64,000 bases of DNA from assembly GCF_039535475.1 (NCBI RefSeq), contig NZ_BAAAXG010000026.1:3343501-3407500 (forward strand), written 5' to 3'. A model generated the notes under the pieces. It ran no database searches and was not told where the DNA came from. It worked only from the letters and a program-made list of their open reading frames with translations. The position numbers were made by a program, and so were the translations under genes. Shown piece by piece: positions 8,192 to 16,639 of the stretch. Position 1 is the first letter of the stretch. Each line of letters starts with the position of its first letter. The stretch is from Streptomyces showdoensis (GTDB lineage Bacteria; Actinomycetota; Actinomycetes; Streptomycetales; Streptomycetaceae).

Positions 8192-9232
8192 ATGTCCCTC
8201 CGCCGTCGTGGCACCGCTGCCGCCGCCCTCAGCCTCGCCGCCGCGCTCACCCTCGCGGCCTGCGGAGGCGGTGACGGCTCATCGGACGGGGCCAAGAAGG
8301 ACGAGGGCGGCAAGAAGAAGGACGTCGCCGTCGGCGGCAAGGACTTCGGCGACGCGGCCGCCAAGACCGCCGCCATGGGGACGGACGCGAAGCCGGGGCA
8401 GTTCCCGCGCACCCTCACCCACGCCCTCGGGAAGACCGAGATCCCCGCCGCGCCCAAGCGCGTGGTCGTCCTCGACGTCGGCGAGCTCGACAACGTCGTC
8501 TCCCTGGGCGTCAAGCCCGTCGGCTACGCCCCCTCCGAGGGCGACGACGGCATCCCCGGCTACCTCAAGAAGGACGCCGGCAGCCCCAAGTCCGTCGGCA
8601 CCATCAACAACCTCAACCTGGAGGCGATCGCCAACCTCCAGCCCGACCTCATCCTCGGCAGCCGGCTGCGCGCCGCGGACAAGTACGACGAGCTCTCGAA
8701 GATCGCCCCCACCGTGTTCTCCATCCGCCCGGGCTTCACCTGGAAGGAGAACTACCTGCTCAACGCCGCCGCCCTGGACAAGAGCGCCGAGGCGAAGGAG
8801 AAGCTGGCGGCCTACGAGGCCAAGGCGGAGCGGCTCGGCACGGACCTCGGCCCCGACAAGCCGACCGTCTCCATGGTCCGCTACCTGCCGGGCAAGATCC
8901 GCCTCTACGCCAAGGCCTCCTTCATCGGCACCATCCTGGAGGACGTCGGCGTGCCCCGGCCCGCCAACCAGCAGGTGAACGACCTCGCCGTCGAGGTCAG
9001 CCCCGAGAAGATCGACCAGGCCGACGGCGACTGGATCTTCACCGGCGTCTACGGCGACCCCAAGGCCACCAAGCGGGACACCGCCCAGGCCAACCCGCTG
9101 TGGAAGAACCTGAAGGCGGTCAAGGCCGGTCAGGCCAAGGACGTCCCGGACGAGACCTGGTACCTCGGCCTCGGCGTCACCGCCGCGAACAGCGTCCTGG
9201 ACGACCTGCGCGGGGACCTCGTCACGAAGTAG
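8192..9232 (+). CDS. Iron-siderophore ABC transporter substrate-binding lipoprotein
   Basis: A 346-residue FecB/FhuD-class binding protein. The N-terminus has Arg-rich residues, a hydrophobic stretch and the lipobox LAACGGG, so it should be lipid-anchored outside the membrane. The mature part has the class III pattern (PKRVVVLDVGELDNVVSLGVKPVGY; NLEAIANLQPDLILGSRL). An iron box precedes it. No permease or ATPase gene lies beside it, so it must use transport components encoded elsewhere. The siderophore cannot be named from sequence. Confidence 0.92.
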   Translation: MSLRRRGTAAAALSLAAALTLAACGGGDGSSDGAKKDEGGKKKDVAVGGKDFGDAAAKTAAMGTDAKPGQFPRTLTHALGKTEIPAAPKRVVVLDVGELDNVVSLGVKPVGYAPSEGDDGIPGYLKKDAGSPKSVGTINNLNLEAIANLQPDLILGSRLRAADKYDELSKIAPTVFSIRPGFTWKENYLLNAAALDKSAEAKEKLAAYEAKAERLGTDLGPDKPTVSMVRYLPGKIRLYAKASFIGTILEDVGVPRPANQQVNDLAVEVSPEKIDQADGDWIFTGVYGDPKATKRDTAQANPLWKNLKAVKAGQAKDVPDETWYLGLGVTAANSVLDDLRGDLVTK

Positions 9233-9311
9233 GGCCGCCGGGTGCCACGGCCGGGCAGGGTTGTCCACAGGTCAGGACGGCGGGGCACGGAGGACAGGTA
9301 GCCTTTGCTCC

Positions 9312-10181
9312 GTGCCCCGTCTGTCTGAAGTCATCGCCGAGCTCGACGCCCTCTGGCCGCCCGAGCGGGCCGAGCAGTGGGACGCCGTCGGCACCGTCTG
9401 CGGCGACCCCGACGCCGAGGTCTCCCGCGTGCTCTTCGCCGTCGACCCCGTACGGGAGGTCGCCGCCGAGGCCATCGCCCTCGGCGCCGACCTCGTCGTC
9501 ACCCACCACCCGCTCTATCTGCGCGGTACGACGACCGTCGCGGCCTCCCACTTCAAGGGCCGGGTCGTGCACACCCTGATCAAGCACGACATCGCCCTCC
9601 ACGTGGCCCACACCAACGCCGACACCGCCGACCCCGGCGTCTCCGACGCCCTCGCCGGCGCGCTCGACCTCCGGGTCACCGGACCGCTCGTCCCCGAGAA
9701 CAACCTCGGCCGGATCTGCGAGCTGGACCACCCCGAGACCCTCGCCGAGTTCGCCGCCCGCGCCGCCAAGCGGCTGCCCGCCACCGCGCAGGGCATCCGC
9801 GTCGCCGGCGACCCCGACATGGTGCTGCGCCGGGTCGCCGTCAGCGGCGGCTCCGGCGACAGCCTCTTCGACGCCGTGCGAGCCGCGGGCGTGGACGCCT
9901 TCCTCACCGCGGACCTGCGCCACCACCCCGTCTCCGAGGCCACCCAGCACTCCCCGCTGGGGCTCGTCGACGCCGCCCACTGGGCCACCGAATGGCCCTG
10001 GTGCGAGCAGGCCGCCGCCCAGCTCGACACGATCTCCGACCGCCACGGCTGGGACCTGCGCGTGCACGTCTCCAAGACGGTCACGGACCCCTGGTCGGCC
10101 CACGTCGGCCCGGCCGACGCCTTCCCCGGGAGCGCTCCGAGCGCCCCTTCCGAACCCACCTCTCCTGGAGCCCCCAACTGA
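9312..10181 (+). CDS. NIF3 family dinuclear metal-centre protein
   Basis: A 289-residue member of the NIF3/YbgI (DUF34) family. Metal-ligand signatures are visible in THHPL, in AHTNAD and in the late HHPVSEATQHSPLGLVDAAHW stretch. I chose GTG 9312 (VPRLSEVIAELD), which matches the usual family start; an upstream extension would not add conserved sequence. The family forms hexamers that bind two metal ions, and its exact reaction is unsettled. Its stop codon overlaps the probable CTG start of the next gene, forming a translationally coupled pair. Confidence 0.92.
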   Translation: MPRLSEVIAELDALWPPERAEQWDAVGTVCGDPDAEVSRVLFAVDPVREVAAEAIALGADLVVTHHPLYLRGTTTVAASHFKGRVVHTLIKHDIALHVAHTNADTADPGVSDALAGALDLRVTGPLVPENNLGRICELDHPETLAEFAARAAKRLPATAQGIRVAGDPDMVLRRVAVSGGSGDSLFDAVRAAGVDAFLTADLRHHPVSEATQHSPLGLVDAAHWATEWPWCEQAAAQLDTISDRHGWDLRVHVSKTVTDPWSAHVGPADAFPGSAPSAPSEPTSPGAPN

Positions 10182-10921
10182 ACGCCGCGCCCGCCGACCA
10201 GATCCGACTCCTCGACGTCCAGGCCCTGGACGTGCGCCTCCAGCAGCTCGCGCACAAGCGCAGGTCGCTGCCGGAGCACGCCGAGATCGAGTCGCTGAAC
10301 AAGGACCTCACCCAGCTGCGCGACCTGCTCGTCGCCGCGCAGACCGAGGAGAGCGACTGCGCCCGCGAGCAGACCAAGGCGGAGCAGGACGTCGACCAGG
10401 TGCGCCAGCGCGCCGCGCGCGACCAGCAGCGGCTCGACTCCGGTGCCGTCTCCTCCCCGAAGGACCTGGAGAGCCTGCAGCGCGAGATCGTCTCGCTCGC
10501 CAAGCGCCAGGGCGACCTCGAGGAGATCGTCCTGGAGGTCATGGAGCGCCGCGAGTCCGCCCAGGAGCGCGTGGCCGAGCTGAACGAGCGGGTCGCCGCC
10601 GTGCAGGCCAAGGCCGACGACGCCACCACCCGCCGCGACACCGCGCAGACCGAGCTGGACGCCGAGAGCGCCTCCGTCGCCAAGGAGCGCGAGCTCGTGG
10701 CCGGCTCCGTCCCGGCCGACCTGATGAAGCTCTACGAGAAGCTGCGCGAGCAGCAGGGCGGCGTCGGCGCGGCCCGGCTGTACCAGCGCAAGTGCGAGGG
10801 CTGCCACATCGAGCTCAACATCACCGAGCTCAACGAGGTCCGCGCGGCCGCCGCCGACACCGTGGTGCGCTGCGAGAACTGCCGCCGGATCCTGGTCCGT
10901 ACGTCCGAGTCCGGCCTGTAG
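10178..10921 (+). CDS. Zinc-ribbon coiled-coil protein (C4-type, CT398-like)
   Basis: A 247-residue protein. Residues 10-190 are a long alpha-helical coiled coil. The C-terminus has a four-cysteine zinc ribbon (CEGCH ... CENCR). The family is thought to act as a nucleic-acid or machinery adaptor, but its role is unresolved. The conserved N-terminus NAAPADQIRLLDVQALDVRLQQ begins directly after CTG at 10178, and GGAG lies 7 bases before that CTG. No ATG, GTG or TTG precedes the conserved region, so CTG is the likely start. It overlaps the NIF3 stop as CTGA. Confidence 0.85.
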   Translation: MNAAPADQIRLLDVQALDVRLQQLAHKRRSLPEHAEIESLNKDLTQLRDLLVAAQTEESDCAREQTKAEQDVDQVRQRAARDQQRLDSGAVSSPKDLESLQREIVSLAKRQGDLEEIVLEVMERRESAQERVAELNERVAAVQAKADDATTRRDTAQTELDAESASVAKERELVAGSVPADLMKLYEKLREQQGGVGAARLYQRKCEGCHIELNITELNEVRAAAADTVVRCENCRRILVRTSESGL

Positions 10922-10933
10922 GGACCGTCCGTC

Positions 10934-12419
10934 ATGACGCAGTCGAGGGAGCTGATCGTCGAGGCCGACGGGGGTTCCCGGGGCAACCCGGGACCCGCCG
11001 GTTACGGGGCGGTGGTCCTGGACCCGGTGACGGGGGAGACCCTGGCGGAGCGGGCCGAGTTCATCGGCGTCGCGACGAACAACGTCGCCGAGTACAAGGG
11101 CCTGGTGGCCGGTCTGACGGCCGCCCGGGAGCTGTTCCCGGACTGCACGGTCCACGTCCGCATGGACTCCAAGCTGGTGGTCGAGCAGATGTCCGGCCGC
11201 TGGAAGATCAAGCACCCCGACATGAAGCCGCTGGCGGCCGAGGCCGCCCGCGCCTTCCCGCCGGGCCGGGTCCGCTACGAGTGGATCCCCCGCGAGCGCA
11301 ACAAGCACGCGGACCGGCTGGCCAACGAGGCGATGGACGCGGGGCGCCGGGGCGAGCAGTGGAGCCCCGCCGCGTCGACCGCCGCCCTGGACCTGACGGC
11401 CGACCTGGCCGCCGCCCGCAAGGCGGCGGGCGACGCGACGGCCGGCGCGGCCAGGGCGCGGGCGGCCCTGGCGGGCGCGGGTGCCGCGGGCGGTTCGGCG
11501 TCCGGCGGTTCGGCGTCCGGTGGTTCGGCGCCGGGCGGTGCCGCGTCCGGTGGTTCGGCGTCCGGTCGTCCGACCTCCCCCGCCGGCGACTCGGCCGCCC
11601 CCGCCTTCGGGGCCGTCACCCCGGACGAGGGCCTCTTCGCCCCCGACGAGGCCGTGGCCGCCCAGGCCCGCGCCTCCCTGAGCGCCGCCGCGGCGGCGGA
11701 CCGCGAGGCGGCGACGGGCGACTTCGAGGCGGAGGCGGCCCACGCGCAGGCCCCCCGCCGCCCCGGCCGCCCCGGGCTGGGCGGCCCCCGACATGGGCGC
11801 CCCGGCGACCTTCGTGCTGCTGCGGCACGGCGAGACGGCCCTCACCCCCGAGAAGCGCTTCTCCGGCAGCGGCGGCGGCGACCCCGAGCTGTCCCCGGCC
11901 GGCCGCCGCCAGGCCGAGGCCGTGGCCGCCGCGCTCGCCGCGCGCGGCACGATCCAGGAGATCGTCAGCTCGCCCCTCACCCGTTGCCGCCAGACCGCCG
12001 AGGCCGTCGCCGCCCGCCTCGGCCTGGACGTGCGGATCGAGAACGGGCTGCGCGAGACCGACTTCGGCGCCTGGGAGGGCCTCACCTTCGCCGAGGCCCG
12101 CGAGCGGTACAAGGACGACCTCGACGCCTGGCTCGCCTCCCCGAAGGCCGCCCCGACCGGCGGCGGCGAGAGCTTCGCGACCGTCGCCCGCCGGGTCGCC
12201 GCCACCCGCGACCGCCTGACCGCCGCCTACGCGGGCCGCACGGTCCTGCTCGTCACCCACGTGACCCCCATCAAGACCCTGATCCGCCTCGCCCTCGGCG
12301 CCCCGCCGGAGTCCCTGTTCCGCATGGAACTCTCGGCGGCATCGATCTCGGCGGTCGCCTACTACGCGGACGGCAACGCGTCGGTACGGCTCCTGAACGA
12401 CACCTCGCACCTGAGGTGA
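10934..12419 (+). pseudogene. Bifunctional RNase HI / acid (alpha-ribazole-type) phosphatase, frameshifted
   Basis: The first 160 residues are a complete RNase HI domain with EADGGSRGNPGPAGYG, ATNNVAEYKGL and MDSKLVVEQMSGRWK carrying the acidic catalytic residues. A low-complexity Ala/Gly/Ser linker follows. The second half (from about 11790) is a histidine phosphatase with LLRHGET, SPLTRCRQTAEAVA and LLVTHVTPIK, ending at 12419. In actinomycetes these are one protein, but here the frame changes by +1 at a run of six C at 11751-11756. Dropping one C restores a single 494-residue frame. The RNase H part alone could still be made. The phosphatase has its own in-frame ATG at 11793. Confidence 0.88.
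11491..11570. repeat. 15-bp coding repeat in the RNase H linker
   Basis: Units close to GGCGGTTCGGCGTCC repeat about five times and encode GGSAS/GGSAP pentapeptides in the linker between the RNase H and phosphatase domains. Slippage here would be in frame. Confidence 0.75.
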
Positions 12420-12471
12420 GCCGACTGCTGTGAGCCGGCGGCCGTGAGCCGACGGCCGTGAGCCGGTGGGC
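12416..12471. repeat. Four 14-bp tandem units after the phosphatase gene
   Basis: Four consecutive 14-base units of the form GTGAGCCGRCNGCC occupy 12416-12429, 12430-12443, 12444-12457 and 12458-12471. The TGA stop of the phosphatase frame is inside the first unit. Confidence 0.85.
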
Positions 12472-12503
12472 GGGGCCCGGGAAATCGCTGGACCCGGCCC
12501 CCC

Positions 12504-12683
12504 CGATACCGCGCCCGCGGCTCCGGAGGCGCCGTCACCGTCGCCGTCAGCCGTGCCGCCCCCGACGCGGGTGCCGGGGAGGTGCTGCCCCTCACCGACC
12601 TGGCGAACCCCACCGGCAACGCGCTCTACCAGCGGCTCGGTTACCGGCCGCTCGGCGACCGCAGCGCCGTCGCTTGGGCCTGA
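12504..12683 (+). pseudogene. GNAT acetyltransferase C-terminal remnant
   Basis: The plus-strand frame encodes GGAVTVAVSRAAPDAGAGEV, LPLTDLANPTGNALYQRLGY and RPLGDRSAVAWA before a stop. DLANPTGNALYQRLGYRP is the characteristic end of a GNAT N-acetyltransferase. The N-terminal three quarters, including the acetyl-CoA P-loop, are missing, and there is no start codon. The last 43 bases overlap the end of the aldolase gene on the other strand. It is a decayed gene fragment. Confidence 0.7.
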
Positions 12684-13318
12684 CGCGCGTCCGCGCGGGG
12701 CAGGCCCGCCGCCTCGCGGGCCAGGGTCTCGATTCGGCCCCAGTCGCGGGCCGCGAGGGCGTCCGTGGGGAGCATCCAGGTGCCGCCGACGCAGCCGACG
12801 TTGGGCAGGGCGAGGTAGGACGGGGCCGAGGCGAGGGAGATGCCGCCCGTCGGGCAGAAGCGGGCCTGGGGGAGGGGGCCCGCGAGGGACTTCAGGTACG
12901 GCACCCCGCCCGCCGCCTCCGCCGGGAAGAACTTCATGTCCGTCACTCCGCGTTCGAGCAGCGCCACGACCTCCGAGGTCGTCGAGACACCGGGCAGGAA
13001 CGGCACGCCCGAGCCGCGCATCGCCGCCAGGAGGGCGTCCGTCCACCCGGGGCTCACCAGGAAGCGCGCCCCCGCGCCGACCGCGTCCGCCGCGTTCGCG
13101 GGCGACACGACCGTGCCCGCGCCGACGACCGCCTCCGGGACCTCCGCCGCGATCGCCCGGATCGCGTCGAGGGCGGCCGGGGTGCGCAGGGTCACCTCGA
13201 TCGCGGGCAGCCCGCCGGCCACCAGGGCGCGGGCCAGCGGTACGGCGTCGGCGGCGTCCTCGATCACGACGACCGGGACGACGGGGGCGGCGGGGGCAAG
13301 GTCAAGCACGCTCGTCAT
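12641..13318 (-). CDS. eda: KDPG/KHG aldolase
   Basis: A 225-residue TIM-barrel aldolase of the KDPG/KHG family: EVTLRTP with the catalytic Glu, GAGTVVSPANAADAVGAGARFLVSPG, FFPAEAAGGVPYLKSL with the Schiff-base Lys (MKFFPAE), and PTGGISLASAPSYLALPNVGCVGGTW. It splits 2-dehydro-3-deoxy-6-phosphogluconate into pyruvate and glyceraldehyde-3-phosphate, or 4-hydroxy-2-oxoglutarate into pyruvate and glyoxylate. No kinase or dehydratase gene of the pathway is adjacent. Two GTTGC/GCAAC dyads stand 30-57 bases upstream and may be its operator. Confidence 0.9.
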   Translation of the reverse strand: MTSVLDLAPAAPVVPVVVIEDAADAVPLARALVAGGLPAIEVTLRTPAALDAIRAIAAEVPEAVVGAGTVVSPANAADAVGAGARFLVSPGWTDALLAAMRGSGVPFLPGVSTTSEVVALLERGVTDMKFFPAEAAGGVPYLKSLAGPLPQARFCPTGGISLASAPSYLALPNVGCVGGTWMLPTDALAARDWGRIETLAREAAGLPRADARQAQATALRSPSGR

Positions 13319-13349
13319 GGCCCCATCCTGCCGACGGTGAGCGGGCTGT

Positions 13350-13375
13350 GCAACGAGCGTTGCGTATGTTGCAAC
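13350..13375. promoter_or_regulatory. Candidate operator upstream of eda
   Basis: Two adjacent dyads are present: GCAACG-AG-CGTTGC (13350-13363) and GTTGCAAC (13368-13375). The stacked GTTGC half-sites 30-57 bases ahead of the aldolase start are typical of a sugar-acid regulator site (IclR or GntR style). The regulator gene is not in the window. Confidence 0.45.
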
Positions 13376-13380
13376 GGTAG

Positions 13381-13497
13381 GGAGTTCGGAGGCCGGGAGA
13401 CCCGGAGACCGGGAGACCGGGAGAACCCGGCACCCCGAGGTCCGAGAACCCGGCGCCCCGAGGTCCGAGGACCCGGCGCCCCGAGAATCCGCCGCCC
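13381..13497. repeat. Minisatellite (GACCGGGAGA and GAGGTCCGAGAACCCGGCGCCCC units)
   Basis: The gap between the divergently placed eda promoter region and the end of yaaA holds two blended arrays: about four 8-10 base GACCCGGAGACCGGGAGA units, then three roughly 23-base units containing CCCGAGGTCCGAG and ACCCGGCGCC. No gene is visible. Confidence 0.75.
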
Positions 13498-13520
13498 CCG
13501 AGGATCCGGACGGCGCGCGG

Positions 13521-14288
13521 CTAGTGGATCTCGTCCACCAGCACGTCCAGCACGCCCGCCTTGGCGCCCTCCTCCACCACGTACCCCAGGTCGCGCAGCG
13601 CCTCCGTCAGCTCTTCCCGGCCCGCGGGCGCCGCGCCCGACTCCAGGAGGCTCCGCACGATCCGCCCCTTCGTCGCCTTGTTGAAGTGGCTGACCACCTT
13701 CCGGGTCGGCGCGTGCAGCACCCGCACCGTCGCCGTACGCCCCGCCACCTCGCCCTTCGGCTTCCACGCCGACGCGTACGCCGAGGAGCGCAGGTCGAGC
13801 ACCAGGCCGTCCCCGGCCTCCTCCGGCAGGACCGAGGCCATCGCCCCGCGCCAGTGCGCCCCCAGGGCGCCGAGACCCGGCAGCTTCACGCCCATGGAGC
13901 AGCGGTACGACGGGATCCGGTCGCCCACCCGAACGGCGCCCCACAGCCCCGAGAAGACCAGCAGCGAGCGCTCCGCCCGTCGCCGGGCCGCCGCGTCCAG
14001 CGTCGCCAGGCCCAGCGCGTCGTACAGGACCCCCGTATAGACCTCGCCCGCGGGCCGCGCGCCGGCCGTCCGCAGCTCCGTGTTCTTCGCGATCTCGCCG
14101 CGCAGGCCCTCGCTCAGCCCCAGCACCTCGCGCGCCTTCTCCTCGTCGGCGGCGCACAGCTCGACCAGCTCGTCGAGGACCGCGGCCCGCGCCTCCGCGA
14201 GCCCCGGCAGCGAGAGCGACTCCGGCTTGAGCGGCGCCCCGCTCCCCGAGGGGGCCTTGCCTTCGGAGGGCGGCAACAGGACGAGCAC
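13521..14288 (-). CDS. yaaA: YaaA family peroxide-stress protein
   Basis: A 255-residue DUF328/YaaA protein: start VLVLLPPSEGKAP, then YTGVLYDALGL, LLVFSGLWGAVRVGDRIPSYRC and VVSHFNKATKGRIVR, all hallmarks of the family. In E. coli YaaA limits intracellular free iron and protects DNA during hydrogen peroxide stress. GTG 14288 has AAGGAG 10 bases upstream and yields the conserved N-terminus. The next gene is divergent. Actinobacterial copies are often annotated only as peroxide stress proteins. Confidence 0.9.
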   Translation of the reverse strand: MLVLLPPSEGKAPSGSGAPLKPESLSLPGLAEARAAVLDELVELCAADEEKAREVLGLSEGLRGEIAKNTELRTAGARPAGEVYTGVLYDALGLATLDAAARRRAERSLLVFSGLWGAVRVGDRIPSYRCSMGVKLPGLGALGAHWRGAMASVLPEEAGDGLVLDLRSSAYASAWKPKGEVAGRTATVRVLHAPTRKVVSHFNKATKGRIVRSLLESGAAPAGREELTEALRDLGYVVEEGAKAGVLDVLVDEIH

Positions 14289-14421
14289 GGCGGTTCTCCT
14301 TCGTACGTACGGGGGGTGGGGGTGCGGCCCCGGGCCCCAGGGTACGAGGTGGCGAAGGGGCCGCGGCGCCGCCGCCCGCGACGAGGTGCCGCCCCCCACC
14401 CCCCCGTCCTACGCTCGGTCC

Positions 14422-15864
14422 ATGCCCCGCCGACACCTCCACGTGACCGCCGCAGCGGACGCTCCGCTGTCGGCCGCCCTGCGTGCCCTCCGTACCGATC
14501 TGGGTCTGCCCGAGGCCTTCTCGCCGGTGGTCCTCGCCGAGGCGGAAGCCGCCGCCGCGGCGCCGCACCTGCCCGGCTACGACGCCACGGACATCCCCTT
14601 CTTCACCATCGACCCGCCGACCTCCCGGGACCTGGACCAGGCCATGCACCTGGCCCGCCGCCCCGAGGGCGGCTACCGCGTCCACTACGCCATCGCCGAC
14701 GTCGCCGCCTTCGTCGCCCCGGGCGGCGCGATCGACGCCGAGGCGCACAAGCGGGTCACCACCCTCTACCTCCCCGACGGCAAGGTGCCGCTGCACCCCG
14801 CCGTGCTCTCCGAGGGCGCGGCCAGCCTCCTCCCCGGCAACACCGCCCCCGCCCTCCTCTGGCGCATCGACCTCGACGCCGACGGCCGGCAGGTCGCCGT
14901 CGACGTGCGCCGCGCCCTCGTCCGCAGCCGCACCAAGCTGGACTACGCGGGCGCGCAGGCCCTGATCGACGCGGGCACCGCCGAGGAGCCGCTCGCCCTC
15001 CTCGCGCACATCGGACCGCTGCGCGAGCAGCTGGAGATCGAACGCGGCGGCGTCTCCCTCAACGTCCCCGAACAGGAGGTCGTCGAGACCGGCGGCACCT
15101 ACACGCTCCACTACCGCGCCCCGCTGCCCGTCGACGGCTGGAACGCCCAGATCTCCCTGCTCACCGGAATGGCCGCCGCCGACCTGATGATCGCCGCGGG
15201 CACCGGCGTGCTGCGCACCCTGCCGCCCGCCCCCGACGGGGCCGTCGCCAGGCTGCGGCTCTCCGCCAAGGCCCTCGGGATCGACTGGCCGCACCACGTC
15301 TCGTACGCGGAGCTCATCCGCTCCCTCGACCCGGACAACCCCCGGCACGCCGCCTTCCTCCAGGACGCCACCAGCCTGCTGCGCGGCTCCGACTACACCC
15401 CCTTCACCGGCGGACACGTCCCCACCCCGGCGGTCCACGCGGCCGTCGCCGACGAGTACACCCACTGCACGGCCCCGCTGCGCCGGCTCATCGACCGCTA
15501 CACCGGCGAGCTGAGCCTCGCCGCGGCCGCCGGCACGGCGCCGCCCGAGTGGGTGCTGAGCGCGCTCGACACGCTGCCCCAGGACATGGCGAGGGGGACG
15601 AAGCTCGCCAACAAGGCCGAGCGGGAGAGCGTCGACATCGTCGAGGCGGCCCTGATGAGCCACCGGATCGGCGAGACCTTCGACTCCGTCGTCATCGACG
15701 TCCAGGAACACGAGCCCGACGTCGGCACCGTGCACCTGCCGGACCCGGCGGTGATCGGCCGGGTCGAGGCCGACGGGGCGCCGCTGCCGCTCGGCGACCC
15801 GCTGCGGGTCAGGCTGACGAAGGCGGATCCTGGACGGGCGAAGGTGCTGTTCGCGCCCGCGTAG
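14422..15864 (+). CDS. RNB-domain ribonuclease
   Basis: A 480-residue protein dominated by an RNB (RNase II/R) catalytic domain beginning ATDIPFFTIDPPTSRDLDQAMHLARR, where the clustered Asp residues bind the catalytic magnesium. It continues with VHYAIADVAAFVAPGGAID, LYLPDGKVPLHPAVLSEGAASLLPG and CTAPLRRLIDRYTGE. It lacks the N-terminal cold-shock domains of classical RNase II/R, as is common for the short actinobacterial type. It should degrade RNA 3' to 5'. ATG 14422 gives the basic MPRRHLHV N-terminus. Its 3' end overlaps the convergent membrane-protein gene by 56 bases. Confidence 0.9.
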   Translation: MPRRHLHVTAAADAPLSAALRALRTDLGLPEAFSPVVLAEAEAAAAAPHLPGYDATDIPFFTIDPPTSRDLDQAMHLARRPEGGYRVHYAIADVAAFVAPGGAIDAEAHKRVTTLYLPDGKVPLHPAVLSEGAASLLPGNTAPALLWRIDLDADGRQVAVDVRRALVRSRTKLDYAGAQALIDAGTAEEPLALLAHIGPLREQLEIERGGVSLNVPEQEVVETGGTYTLHYRAPLPVDGWNAQISLLTGMAAADLMIAAGTGVLRTLPPAPDGAVARLRLSAKALGIDWPHHVSYAELIRSLDPDNPRHAAFLQDATSLLRGSDYTPFTGGHVPTPAVHAAVADEYTHCTAPLRRLIDRYTGELSLAAAAGTAPPEWVLSALDTLPQDMARGTKLANKAERESVDIVEAALMSHRIGETFDSVVIDVQEHEPDVGTVHLPDPAVIGRVEADGAPLPLGDPLRVRLTKADPGRAKVLFAPA

Positions 15865-16639
15865 CCGGGTCGAGCGCCCCGCGCAGCGCCCGTACGAGCG
15901 CCCGGGCGTCGTCCGCGTGGAGCCGGACGGTGTGCACGGGCCGGGGCGCGCCGAACAGCCGGGGCGCGGGCACGGGTGCGGTGAGCTCCAGCGTGAGGGA
16001 GGTCTGCGAACCCACCGCCAGGTTCAGCTCGCCCTCCGCCTTCTCGTGCGAGAACAGCGACTCGTGGCGGACGGCGGCGATCCGCTCCAGCGGGATGCGC
16101 AGGTCCACGTGGGCCGCCTGCCGCACCCGCAGCGCGTCCCCGGTCAGGAGGTGCGGCCGGGTCGCGGAGGCGGCGTGCAGCCCGAGCACGAAGAGCACGG
16201 TGTACACGTCGAGCACCAGGACGACGGCGTGCACCGCGGGCCAGTCGGCCAGCAGGTACGACATGCCGACCGTCTCCACGACGCACACGAAGGCGAAGCC
16301 GTACATGAGGGCCGCCTGGTCCCGCGCGTGCGGGAACGCCGTGGTGCCCGGCCCGGCCCCGTGCGGGCGCCGGGCCACCCAGCGGGCCAGGCTCGCGAGC
16401 AGCCGCAGCTCGTGCCCGACCAGCCGCAGCACCGGCTCCGGCACGAGCCGTTCGAGCGCGGCCCGGGCGGACAGGCCGCGCCGCCGCAGCCGCAGGAAGG
16501 CGACGGCCTCGACGGTCAGCAGCAGGGCCACGGCCGCCTCGGCGACGGCGAGGACGGGCGTGGGGACCCGTACCCCGGCGACGAGACAGACCACGAGGAC
16601 CAGCTCGGCGGGGAGGAGGGCGTAGGCGGCGTACCTCAT
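15809..16639 (-). CDS. Integral membrane protein of unknown function
   Basis: A 276-residue protein with four or more hydrophobic helices (residues about 5-55 and 110-175) followed by a soluble C-terminal domain rich in beta strands (HVDLRIPLERIAAVRHESLFSHEKAEGELNLAVGSQTSLTLEL), resembling a membrane-anchored PH-like module. The ATG at 16639 overlaps the TGA of the MerR gene (ATGA), so the two are co-translated and the membrane protein is likely its controlled partner. The C-terminal coding region overlaps the convergent RNB gene. No specific function is assignable. Confidence 0.8.
   Translation of the reverse strand: MRYAAYALLPAELVLVVCLVAGVRVPTPVLAVAEAAVALLLTVEAVAFLRLRRRGLSARAALERLVPEPVLRLVGHELRLLASLARWVARRPHGAGPGTTAFPHARDQAALMYGFAFVCVVETVGMSYLLADWPAVHAVVLVLDVYTVLFVLGLHAASATRPHLLTGDALRVRQAAHVDLRIPLERIAAVRHESLFSHEKAEGELNLAVGSQTSLTLELTAPVPAPRLFGAPRPVHTVRLHADDARALVRALRGALDPATRARTAPSPVQDPPSSA

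Noticed and set aside
9515..12205. A minus-strand open frame of nearly 900 codons over NIF3, the zinc-ribbon gene and RNase H
   Set aside because: Same reasons: antisense to three conserved genes, no start site with a ribosome binding sequence, no domain.
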